Below are positions 1 to 6,393 of a stretch of 7,607 nucleotides of DNA, piece by piece. The translations under genes and the position numbers were made by a program. The stretch spans positions 1 through 7,607 of the forward strand of contig JALRDG010000138.1 in NCBI GenBank assembly GCA_023257055.1, given 5' to 3'. Below the pieces are notes generated by a model. The model was given only the letters and a program-made list of their open reading frames with translations. It had not been told where the DNA came from and ran no database searches. Source of the stretch: Candidatus Saccharimonadia bacterium. GTDB taxonomy: Bacteria > Patescibacteriota > Saccharimonadia > Saccharimonadales > Saccharimonadaceae. The stretch's first letter is position 1, and each line of letters opens with the position of its first letter.

Positions 1-1
1 T

Positions 2-1324
2 GCTATTGCGCTCGACGCCCAAGACCTTGGTGATACAGATGGCGACACCCCGGATCATTTGCGCCTTTACGAAGCCTTATTCGGACGCGATTCGCTACGC
101 GTAGCTATCGATCTTATCTCGAGCTATCCGGAGCTGGCGCGCGCGACCGTACTCGAACTGGCTCACCTTCAGGGACTGGAAGATCACACCGAACGAGAAG
201 AAGAACTTGGCCGCATTGTTCATGAATCGCGCGACAGCAGTGATCCGATCGCACAGATCCTCACGAAAGAGCGCGGCTGGCAGTGGCCGTACTACGGCTC
301 CGTGGATGCGACACCAGAATTTATTCGCACACTTACCGCATATTGCCAGAAATCAGAAGAGAACGCAGCGTTCCTATCGCAAACCTATACCGATCGTCAC
401 GGCAAGGAGCGGACAATTAGCCATGCACTTGAAATGTCGCTCGCCTGGATTATTCGCCGACTTAACAGCAACGTGGAAGGGCTTCTCGAATACCGCTCTG
501 TTATTCCGTATGGCATTGAAAACCAGGTATGGAAAGATTCCTGGGACGCCTACCATCACGCCGACGGCACAATAGCAAACCATACAAAAGGTATTGCATC
601 AATTGAAGTACAGGTAACGACATATGACGCCTTGATCGACGCCGCTGAGCTATTTGAAGACATTCTTGATCAGCCTGATCGCGCCAAAGATTTACGTAAT
701 CTCGCAAAGCATTTACGTGACGCTATCTTTTATTACTTCTGGACAGAGGATAAGGGCGGCTACTTCGTACTTGGTACTGATCGTGACGAAAATGGCCATC
801 TTCGACAGATGAAGATTCGCACCTCTAACATGGGGCATGTGCTAAATTCACGACTCCTAAAGGGTGATCACCCGATCGTCGTGCGCATGCGCGAAGCAAT
901 CGTTAAGCAGCTGTTCAGTCCGGAGATGCTCAATGTGAGCGGGATTCGAACACTGGCTAGCGATGAAGTTCGTTTCCGCTCCGGTGCGTATCATAATGGA
1001 AGCGTCTGGCTATGGGACACGCATCATATTGCCAAAGGCCTGCGGCGTCTCGGTTACTACGATCTTGCGATGGATCTCGATAAACGCATCCTTAATGTCG
1101 CTCGCACCACAAAGATGTATCCCGAGTACGTACGAGGTGATTTCTCTGATACGCCGTCCATTAATATGCACACTATTACTGTGTGGGATGATATCAACAA
1201 GCGAGAAAATAAAGTTGAACAGCCGCCACAGGAAGTACAAGCCTGGACCGTTGCCGTTATACTGGCGACCAAGAAGCGACTCGAACGACACGGACTACTC
1301 AGTGACGAAGATCGAGATTTTTAA
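2..1324 (+). CDS. Amylo-alpha-1,6-glucosidase-like glycoside hydrolase, 5'-truncated by window edge
   Basis: The reading frame is open from base 2 to the TAA at 1322-1324 (440 visible residues), so the gene starts left of the window; the TTG at 59 is only an internal leucine codon. Visible motifs match the (alpha/alpha)6 six-hairpin domain of bacterial glycogen-debranching-like enzymes: FGRDSL (visible residues 27-32), YYGSVDATP (97-105), WKDSWDAYHHADG (177-189), IEVQ (201-204), YHNGSVWLWD (330-339) and EQPPQEVQAW (406-415). Family members are commonly 650-720 residues with an N-terminal beta-rich domain, so roughly 250 residues may be missing. The inferred role is hydrolysis of alpha-linked glucans or oligosaccharides in the cytoplasm; the exact substrate cannot be read from the sequence, and a GH15- or GH63-like specificity is possible. 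It ends 41 bases from the convergent typA gene. Confidence 0.85.
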   Translation, partial: AIALDAQDLGDTDGDTPDHLRLYEALFGRDSLRVAIDLISSYPELARATVLELAHLQGLEDHTEREEELGRIVHESRDSSDPIAQILTKERGWQWPYYGSVDATPEFIRTLTAYCQKSEENAAFLSQTYTDRHGKERTISHALEMSLAWIIRRLNSNVEGLLEYRSVIPYGIENQVWKDSWDAYHHADGTIANHTKGIASIEVQVTTYDALIDAAELFEDILDQPDRAKDLRNLAKHLRDAIFYYFWTEDKGGYFVLGTDRDENGHLRQMKIRTSNMGHVLNSRLLKGDHPIVVRMREAIVKQLFSPEMLNVSGIRTLASDEVRFRSGAYHNGSVWLWDTHHIAKGLRRLGYYDLAMDLDKRILNVARTTKMYPEYVRGDFSDTPSINMHTITVWDDINKRENKVEQPPQEVQAWTVAVILATKKRLERHGLLSDEDRDF

Positions 1325-1351
1325 AAGAGACTCGCTAGGGAGTCTCTTTTT
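1323..1351. terminator. Bidirectional rho-independent terminator between convergent genes
   Basis: A perfect 11-bp stem pairs 1323-1333 (AAAAGAGACTC) with 1340-1350 (GAGTCTCTTTT) around the 6-base loop GCTAGG. Each arm begins or ends in A/T runs, so both strands have a T tract after the stem. It overlaps the last bases of the upstream glycosidase stop codon and lies 15 bases beyond the typA stop, fitting termination of both convergent transcripts. Confidence 0.85.
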
Positions 1352-1365
1352 AAAACCTGCACTAC

Positions 1366-3192
1366 CTAGGCGGCTTTCGCGCCGCGCTTTCGCTGGTTTG
1401 GATCAAGGAATCGCTTACGAAGTCGTAGGCTTTTCGGCGTGACTTCAAGAAGCTCGTCGTCCTCGATAAAGTCGATACATTGTTCTAGGCTAAGGTCGGT
1501 AAATGGTGTCAGCTGTACCGTGCCGTCGCTTGATGACGAACGCATATTAGTCAGTTGCTTACCGCGACAGACGTTAATATCTAGATCGCCCTGACGATTA
1601 TACAAGCCGACGATCATTCCCTGGTAAACAGTGGTTCCGGGGCCAACGTATAGCTCACCACGAGCACCAGCAAGATCAAGTGCATAGGCGGTTGTCGTTC
1701 CCGCTTCGGTCGCAAGCAGTGCACCGTTTCGTGTCTTTTGAAGCTTTGGCCCTAGTGGTTGATAGCCATGTGGCAAGCTATTCATAATTACCGTTCCCTT
1801 TGTTGCGGTCAACAGCAGGTTACGAAGGCCGATCATAGCTCGCGTAGGTAAAATGTATGTCGAACGTGAAGTGCCACTGCTTGTCTGCTCCTGTTTTACG
1901 AGGGTGGCTCGGCGCGTACCGAGCTCTTGACTGACCGCACCTAAGAATTCTGGACCAACCTCGATAAGAAGTTCTTCGATTGGCTCCTTCGTGACGCCAT
2001 CTTCCTCGATGGTAACAACCTGTGGTCGTCCTACCTCAAATTCAAAGTTTTCACGACGGAGCGTTTCAATTAGAACTGACAAATGCAGCTCACCACGGCC
2101 ACTCACGATAAATCCGATACCCTCTTCTTTTACTCGCAGACTTACGTTGGTTTCCAGTTCTTTTTTAAGACGATCACCAATTTGGCGGCTCGTATTAAAC
2201 TCAGCTTCCTTACCTTTCATCGGACTCGTATTCGGACCAAGGTACATACTGAGTGTTGGCGCCTCGATGTCGATTACTGGCAGTGCTTCAGGGTTTTCTT
2301 TGTCGGCAATCGTTTCACCGATATGCGCATCAGCAATACCCGTCAATGCAACGATGTCACCCGCACCTGCCGCCTCAACCTCTTCACGATTCAGTCCACG
2401 ATAGCCAAAAATTTTATCGACTTTTGCGTTAACGATCGCGCCGTCGCGCTTGATAAGGGCTACTTGCTGAGATCGCTTGATGCTACCGCGCGTAATACGA
2501 CCAATAGCGTATTTACCAAGGAATGAGTCGTACTGAAGGCTGGTAACGAGTAGCTGAAATGCTCCTTCGCTATCAACAGTTGGTGCTGGGATGTCGTTGA
2601 TGATCGCGTCGAAAATTGGCGTTAGATCGGCATGTTCTGACGGATTATCAGGCAGTTCAGCCCACGCCTTACCATCGCGGCCAATAGCGTAGTATACCGG
2701 GTAATGGAGCTGACTGTCGTCGATTGCCAATTCCAAGAATAAATCCGACACTTCGTCGATCACTTCGTCGATTCGTCGTGATGGCTTGTCAATTTTATTT
2801 ATAACGACCACCGGCTTTAAACCAAGTTCAAGCGCTTTTGATAGCACGAATTTTGTCTGCGGCATTGGCCCCTCTTGGGCGTCTACAACAAGCAAGACAC
2901 CATCAGCCATATTGAGTGTACGCTCTACCTCACCGGAAAAGTCGGCGTGTCCTGGCGTGTCAATGATGTTAATTTTATAATCATCGTGATAAATCGAGGT
3001 TTGTTTTGCGGTAATCGTAATACCACGTTCATGCTCCTGGTCGCCAGAGTCCATGATTAGCTCTTGGTTCATTTCCGCTTGATTATCGCGGAATGTGTTT
3101 GACTGCTTGAGCAGTCCGTCGACCATCGTTGTCTTACCGTGGTCGACGTGCGCGATAATAGCGATGTTTCGTATTTTGCTTGCGTCGTTCAT
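1366..3192 (-). CDS. typA: Ribosome-associated translational GTPase TypA/BipA
   Basis: The 608-residue product matches the usual TypA/BipA length of 600-620. The GTPase motifs are complete: G1 AHVDHGKT (residues 14-21), G2 with RGITIT (56-61), G3 DTPGH (78-82) and G4 NKID (132-135). EF-G-like beta-barrel and alpha/beta domains follow, then the TypA-specific C-terminal domain with RAMIGLRNLLL and a basic end (LRKRF...RKRG). It is a cytoplasmic GTPase that binds the ribosome and, in studied bacteria, supports 50S assembly and growth at low temperature or under stress. The ATG at 3192 is chosen because GTPase homology starts within a few residues and GGAG lies 9 bases upstream (3202-3205). The stop is TAG. 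LepA and EF-G are excluded by length and by the C-terminal domain. The gene appears monocistronic, and its Shine-Dalgarno lies in a hairpin. Confidence 0.97.
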   Translation of the reverse strand: MNDASKIRNIAIIAHVDHGKTTMVDGLLKQSNTFRDNQAEMNQELIMDSGDQEHERGITITAKQTSIYHDDYKINIIDTPGHADFSGEVERTLNMADGVLLVVDAQEGPMPQTKFVLSKALELGLKPVVVINKIDKPSRRIDEVIDEVSDLFLELAIDDSQLHYPVYYAIGRDGKAWAELPDNPSEHADLTPIFDAIINDIPAPTVDSEGAFQLLVTSLQYDSFLGKYAIGRITRGSIKRSQQVALIKRDGAIVNAKVDKIFGYRGLNREEVEAAGAGDIVALTGIADAHIGETIADKENPEALPVIDIEAPTLSMYLGPNTSPMKGKEAEFNTSRQIGDRLKKELETNVSLRVKEEGIGFIVSGRGELHLSVLIETLRRENFEFEVGRPQVVTIEEDGVTKEPIEELLIEVGPEFLGAVSQELGTRRATLVKQEQTSSGTSRSTYILPTRAMIGLRNLLLTATKGTVIMNSLPHGYQPLGPKLQKTRNGALLATEAGTTTAYALDLAGARGELYVGPGTTVYQGMIVGLYNRQGDLDINVCRGKQLTNMRSSSSDGTVQLTPFTDLSLEQCIDFIEDDELLEVTPKSLRLRKRFLDPNQRKRGAKAA

Positions 3193-3200
3193 AAAATAAA

Positions 3201-3222
3201 GCTCCGGGGTTTTTATCGGAGC
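3201..3222 (-). promoter_or_regulatory. Hairpin in the typA leader covering its Shine-Dalgarno
   Basis: On the minus strand GCTCCG (3222-3217) can pair perfectly with CGGAGC (3206-3201) across a 10-base A-rich loop. The 3' arm contains the GGAG that would serve as the typA ribosome-binding site, 9 bases before the ATG. A T-rich run (TTTATTTT) follows the stem, so it also loosely resembles a weak intrinsic terminator. The pairing is seen in the sequence; any regulatory role (thermosensor-like, attenuation, or none) is inference. Confidence 0.4.
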
Positions 3223-3277
3223 GTTCCTTACTATTATTTAAGCAGATTTTTACACAAAAAGCTAGCTCACGAGCGAG

Positions 3278-3313
3278 AATTAGCCACCCACATGCTGCTA
3301 TGAGTGGCTAATT
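3278..3313 (-). terminator. Hairpin downstream of the small membrane protein gene, probable terminator
   Basis: A perfect 10-bp inverted repeat, AATTAGCCAC (3278-3287) and GTGGCTAATT (3304-3313), encloses a 16-base loop and begins 15 bases after the TAG stop at 3329. On the minus strand no T tract follows directly; a run of five T occurs about 17 bases later (3260-3256). It may end the upstream transcript, but it is less canonical than the other terminators here. The rest of the gap 3193-3328 holds no ORF of note. AATAAT (3238-3233) is the best -10 candidate for typA, but it has no convincing -35. Confidence 0.5.
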
Positions 3314-3328
3314 AAACTACTTTGCCTA

Positions 3329-3670
3329 CTACTGAGCTGGCGTAGTAGTTGTATCCGTACCGGTAGTTCCCGTACCCGTGTCTGTATCATCTTCATCGAC
3401 ACCATTTACGCCAGAGTCAACTGCGTCAGTTGTCTGCTCGGCGCCACGCTCAACCGACTGTGTTGCATTTGTAATTCCCTCTTGAATACGTCGCTCAAGA
3501 TCCTCGCCGGTGCGATTATACGCCATCCAGGCAAGCGACAATGCAAGTAGTGCGAGCAGCAGAGCCAACCACGCAACAAGCGTCGTTCCATGACCAGCAC
3601 CACGGCCTCGTGAGTCAACTACTACTGGTCGGGTGTCATCAGTTCGTACGTGTTCAACATTGTTATCCAT
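3329..3670 (-). CDS. Small single-pass membrane protein with acidic Thr-rich tail, unknown function
   Basis: I do not recognise a family. With the start at 3670 the product has 113 residues. Residues 1-28 are polar and end in a basic Gly/Arg patch (RGRGAGHG). Residues 29-51 form one strongly hydrophobic helix rich in Leu and Ala. Residues 52-85 look like an amphipathic, charged helix, and 86-113 are a low-complexity Asp/Thr/Gly tail ending TTTTPAQ. The basic patch before the helix predicts an N-in topology with the tail outside the cytoplasm. A longer frame opens at 3745, but the inner ATG has a perfect AAGGAG 7 bases upstream, while the extra 25 residues have no such site. It stands alone between the tRNA-Leu terminator and typA. 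A role in the cell envelope is only a guess. Confidence 0.75.
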   Translation of the reverse strand: MDNNVEHVRTDDTRPVVVDSRGRGAGHGTTLVAWLALLLALLALSLAWMAYNRTGEDLERRIQEGITNATQSVERGAEQTTDAVDSGVNGVDEDDTDTGTGTTGTDTTTTPAQ

Positions 3671-3677
3671 AATGCAT

Positions 3678-3683
3678 CTCCTT
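3678..3683 (-). promoter_or_regulatory. Shine-Dalgarno AAGGAG fixing the start of the 113-residue protein
   Basis: AAGGAG on the minus strand (plus CTCCTT) sits 7 bases before the ATG at 3670-3668. This near-optimal site selects the internal ATG over the upstream one at 3745. Confidence 0.8.
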
Positions 3684-3702
3684 GCTATCAGTTTGTATGA
3701 CC

Positions 3703-3711
3703 AGCATACCA
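3703..3711 (-). promoter_or_regulatory. Possible extended -10 promoter for the small membrane protein gene
   Basis: The minus strand carries TGGTATGCT (3711-3703), an extended -10 (TGn followed by TATGCT, 4 of 6 matches to consensus). It would give a leader of about 25 bases containing the Shine-Dalgarno. No good -35 box is seen 16-18 bases upstream. Some promoter is expected here because the tRNA terminator at 3771-3797 isolates this gene. Confidence 0.3.
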
Positions 3712-3770
3712 GCGGTGCGCAGGTAGAATATGTAAGTATTTTCACAAATGTATTAATTACCGACAGCCAA

Positions 3771-3797
3771 AAAATAAAAATCGGTCAACGACCGATT
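3771..3797 (-). terminator. Rho-independent terminator of tRNA-Leu
   Basis: On the minus strand AATCGGTC (3797-3790) pairs perfectly with GACCGATT (3786-3779) around a 3-base loop, followed by a long T-rich run (TTTTTATTTT, 3780-3771). It lies 8 bases beyond the tRNA 3' end and is a textbook intrinsic terminator. Confidence 0.9.
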
Positions 3798-3804
3798 CAT
3801 ATTT

Positions 3805-3891
3805 TGGTGCGGCGAAGAGGACTTGAACCTCCACGTCCCGAAGGACACCAGCCCCTCAAGCTGACGCGTCTACCAATTCCGCCACCGCCGC
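3805..3891 (-). tRNA. tRNA-Leu, anticodon GAG, CCA encoded
   Basis: The minus strand folds as a class II tRNA of 87 bases. The acceptor stem pairs GCGGCGG with TCGCCGC (one G-U), followed by discriminator A and an encoded CCA (3807-3805). The D stem is GCG/CGC with GG in the loop. The anticodon stem is TCAGC/GCTGG around loop TTGAGGG, giving anticodon GAG (plus-strand 3855-3857). The long variable arm is GTCC-TTCG-GGAC, typical of leucine tRNAs, and the T arm is GGAGG-TTCAAGT-CCTCT. It decodes CUC and CUU. It has its own promoter overlapping the end of the SBP gene and its own terminator. Confidence 0.97.
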
Positions 3892-3920
3892 ATGCGATTT
3901 TTCACTGAGGGTACCTGAAG

Positions 3921-3949
3921 ATTATAGCGAAATTACGGTGTTTTGTAAA
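3921..3949 (-). promoter_or_regulatory. Sigma-70-type promoter of tRNA-Leu inside the end of the SBP gene
   Basis: On the minus strand TTTACA (3949-3944, 5 of 6 matches) and a perfect TATAAT (3926-3921) are separated by exactly 17 bases. The predicted start near 3914 is about 23 bases before the mature tRNA 5' end. The -35 box lies within the last SBP codons, and the SBP stop TAA (3935-3933) falls in the spacer. Confidence 0.8.
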
Positions 3950-5732
3950 CAGATCCCTGGCGGACCGTCCAGTACAGGACATTTCCATACCGATCGGTCG
4001 GTGTAATTAAACGTGCCTTGCTTTCGTCAACAGAGCGCGTTGAGTCATTTTGAACGTAGTACGAGTTACCTTGATAGAGCCCAATGGCCGGAACATCCTT
4101 TAGCCACTGCTCGGCAAAGGCGACATACTTCGCCGCACGAATATCTGGCTCTAGTCGCAGTCGCGCACTCGACAGTGCGTCATCCGCAATGCCATTCGCA
4201 TAGTTCGAGAAGTTCAATCCACGACGAGTAATTTGCGACGAATGCCAGTAAGCATATGAATCTGGGTCTGCGCCCATTGTGAGCTCGTAAATGAGCACAT
4301 CGAAGTTACGCGGTTGCAGTACTGTTTGCAGAACGTCACGCGACACGTCTGACGTATCAAGAACTTCTGCTTCTACCTGTATACCTGCGTCACGCCACTG
4401 CTTCGCCATGGCAGATAGCGCCGTTTCGTACTCCTTGTTCTTCAGGGTGGCGATTTTAATTGTCAGAGGAAATCCATCTTTTTCTCGTGGTCCATTTGCT
4501 TGTTTTACGTAACCCGCGGCATCTAACAATTTTTCAGCTTCGGTACGATTGACGGCCGGTGCTGACGGCAAATCCGCTCCTGCGACCTGTGCCGGCAAGA
4601 ATGGTAACGACAATGAATTTACCTCGTTTGGCATCGCAGCGCGAATTTCTTCAGTATCGGTCAATAGCTGCAAAGCACGACGCACCTCTGTACTCTTCAG
4701 TATTTCGCTTTGCGTATTCATGAGCGCATATACGCCGTTATGTAGCGGCAGCTCGAGAATCGTATATCTTTGACGATCTTTTTCCGACAACGTATCGAGC
4801 GACACATCAGCTGCGGCATTCACTTCGTTGGTTCGAAGTGCTTTTGCAATCGCCTCTTGGCTACCATACACATGCAACTGAAACTTTTCGAGCTTCGGTT
4901 TACCACGATAATAGGATTCGTTCATGGCCATATGGATAATTTTGCGGTCTTCATTAATATCAACTGGCTGCTCTAGGCGAAAAACAAAAGGACCGCTGCC
5001 AATAGGAGCTTTCGAGAACTTCGACTCTCGCAACTGCTCGGGATTGATATTCTCAAGAGCGTGCTTTGGCAAGATAGGAAATGTCAAAGCATGTCGAAAT
5101 GGTGCGTAGGTCGACGGCAATTTGAAACGAACAGTATATTCGTCTACCTGCTCGACAGCAATATCACGCCAGCCCGTAATCGCCGCACGGCTCATCGGAT
5201 TTTTAAGCAGATCAATTGTGAATACTACGTCGGCAGCCGTCAGTGCCGTATCGTCCGACCAGCGGGCGTTCTCTTTAATACGGATCGTGTACTCATCTCC
5301 ACGCTCACTCCGTGTCATTGAGCTAGCTAAATCAGCATTAAGACTGCCCTCGGTATCGTAGCTATACAAACTTGAAAACAGCAGTCGACTTGCCGAAAGC
5401 TCGGCGTCGGTAGTTGCATAGAGCGGATTTAATGTATCAATTGGCCCTAGTACGGCTTCCGCATAGGTACCGCCCCCGACAGGCGCCTGCTTTGTGTAAC
5501 TCTTCTGGTTCCAAACGAGCTGTAATCCCGTGAGTCCAATAAGTACTCCGACGAGAAGCAGCCAGCTGGCGATATGACGACGAACATTACGAATCTTCCG
5601 TAAACGCTTGAAGATAAATTTATGCGCATGGCGAAGCGTGGCGGCCTCGACAGTACGTGCCCGCTTAGACAGACCCTTCGTTGAGAATTTCATCCGCTGA
5701 AAGCGGCGCCATCCGTACTGTTTGTCCGCCAT
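3933..5732 (-). CDS. Membrane-anchored ABC-type peptide/solute-binding protein (SBP_bac_5 family)
   Basis: The 599-residue product has the family 5 (OppA/DppA-like) binding-protein fold. Residues 100-125 (TLNPLYATTDAE... SLYSYD) and 148-173 (YTIRIKENARWSDDTALTAADVVFTI pattern) are diagnostic, with PILPKHAL (219-226) and GSGPF (245-249) further on; the fold runs to the C-terminus. In place of a lipoprotein signal with a lipobox cysteine it has about 53 very basic cytoplasmic residues and one transmembrane helix (about 54-74), so the binding domain should be tethered outside the membrane. The start at 5732 is 14 bases after the secG stop with only a weak GGG-type ribosome site, suggesting translational coupling. 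No ABC permease or ATPase gene is in the window, so the transporter partner is unknown. Oligopeptide binding is the likely but unproven role. Confidence 0.88.
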   Translation of the reverse strand: MADKQYGWRRFQRMKFSTKGLSKRARTVEAATLRHAHKFIFKRLRKIRNVRRHIASWLLLVGVLIGLTGLQLVWNQKSYTKQAPVGGGTYAEAVLGPIDTLNPLYATTDAELSASRLLFSSLYSYDTEGSLNADLASSMTRSERGDEYTIRIKENARWSDDTALTAADVVFTIDLLKNPMSRAAITGWRDIAVEQVDEYTVRFKLPSTYAPFRHALTFPILPKHALENINPEQLRESKFSKAPIGSGPFVFRLEQPVDINEDRKIIHMAMNESYYRGKPKLEKFQLHVYGSQEAIAKALRTNEVNAAADVSLDTLSEKDRQRYTILELPLHNGVYALMNTQSEILKSTEVRRALQLLTDTEEIRAAMPNEVNSLSLPFLPAQVAGADLPSAPAVNRTEAEKLLDAAGYVKQANGPREKDGFPLTIKIATLKNKEYETALSAMAKQWRDAGIQVEAEVLDTSDVSRDVLQTVLQPRNFDVLIYELTMGADPDSYAYWHSSQITRRGLNFSNYANGIADDALSSARLRLEPDIRAAKYVAFAEQWLKDVPAIGLYQGNSYYVQNDSTRSVDESKARLITPTDRYGNVLYWTVRQGSVYKTP

Positions 5733-5746
5733 ATGTATCTACCCGC

Positions 5747-5983
5747 CTATCCTTGGATCATCGGCAGTAACAAGCCTGCCAAAATAGATAAGACAAATAT
5801 AACAGCCAGAATAATCGTCACTTCAAACAAATTCTTATCGAAGCCGCGACGGGTCGTATATAGCTCACCCGAACTACCGAATCCAGCACCTAGGCTTGCC
5901 CCGCGCTGCTGCAAAAGAATAGCGACAACCATTAAAATTGCCGACCCTAAAGTAATAATCTGTAAAATTCCGTCAATGCTCAT
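5747..5983 (-). CDS. secG: Preprotein translocase subunit SecG
   Basis: The 78-residue product has the SecG plan of two transmembrane helices (about 5-24 and 52-74) joined by the conserved cytoplasmic loop. The loop carries LLQQRGASLGAGFG (23-36), GSSGELYTTRRG (36-47) and FDKNLFEVT (48-56), which correspond to the usual SecG loop signature. SecG associates with SecYE in the inner membrane and aids protein export. The ATG at 5983 overlaps the TGA of the upstream gene (ATGA), and AAGGAG lies 5 bases before it (5994-5989). The length is typical of short Gram-positive-like SecG proteins. Confidence 0.93.
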   Translation of the reverse strand: MSIDGILQIITLGSAILMVVAILLQQRGASLGAGFGSSGELYTTRRGFDKNLFEVTIILAVIFVLSILAGLLLPMIQG

Positions 5984-6381
5984 GACTGCTCCTTTTCGAT
6001 ACGTCGTTGATAGCGTAATTCAAGAACGCTGCTTACTATATAGTTTACCAGACTTAGAATCATTCCGGCTAGTAACGATCCACTAAATGACATGTCGATA
6101 CCTGGCGACAGAAGCAGTGAAACATATACAAGGATTCCATTGATGACAATCATGAATAATCCGAGCGTTATTAAAATAAACGGCAACGAAAGAATAACGA
6201 TAGCCGGACGCAGTAATGAATTGACTAGCGAGAACACTAGCCCGGCGAACAAGAATGCCCAAGTGCCACTGAGCAGTTGCGCTTCTGTGTACGACACTTC
6301 ACCGAAAAGACGAACAGCCACCCAAATCCCCAAAGAGTTTAGGAGCCAGCGGACAACAAAAAGAGTAGCTTGCTGTTTCAT
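5980..6381 (-). CDS. Phage holin family 4 / YvlD-like small membrane protein
   Basis: The 133-residue protein is almost entirely hydrophobic, with about four transmembrane helices (roughly 5-25, 38-56, 60-91 as a hairpin, 100-120) and a charged C-terminal tail (ELRYQRRIEKEQS). The segment NSLLRPAIVILSLPFILITLGLF (54-76) followed by VINGILVYV is the signature of the holin-4 superfamily (PF04020, B. subtilis YvlD-like). Despite the family name these are common chromosomal membrane proteins and there is no phage context, so a lysis role is not implied. The function is unknown; envelope stress or membrane roles have been suggested for relatives. The stop TGA overlaps the secG start by 4 bases. 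There is no strong Shine-Dalgarno before the ATG at 6381, and a promoter lies very close upstream. Confidence 0.87.
   Translation of the reverse strand: MKQQATLFVVRWLLNSLGIWVAVRLFGEVSYTEAQLLSGTWAFLFAGLVFSLVNSLLRPAIVILSLPFILITLGLFMIVINGILVYVSLLLSPGIDMSFSGSLLAGMILSLVNYIVSSVLELRYQRRIEKEQS
5989..5994 (-). promoter_or_regulatory. Shine-Dalgarno of secG within the holin-like gene
   Basis: AAGGAG on the minus strand lies 5 bases before the secG ATG and inside the last codons of the upstream gene. Together with the ATGA overlap it indicates coupled translation with a strong independent ribosome site. Confidence 0.75.
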
Positions 6382-6393
6382 ATTCTTCTAGGT

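Noticed and set aside
59..61. TTG as the start of the left-edge glycosidase
   Set aside because: The same frame is open back to base 2 and the family extends much further N-terminally, so this is an internal Leu codon of a truncated gene.
963..1442. 159-residue plus-strand ORF
   Set aside because: It is out of frame with the glycosidase, runs through the terminator and into typA, and has no recognisable domain.
2083..2526. 147-residue plus-strand ORF opposite typA
   Set aside because: It is the antisense shadow of a strongly conserved gene, with no ribosome site or family motifs.
3671..3745. 25-residue N-terminal extension of the small membrane protein
   Set aside because: It has no ribosome site and an odd Cys-rich composition, while the inner ATG at 3670 has a perfect AAGGAG at 7 bases.
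5980..6381. Holin-like gene as evidence of a prophage
   Set aside because: No lysin, structural, integrase or attachment-site signals are seen. The gene is coupled to secG, and this family is commonly chromosomal.
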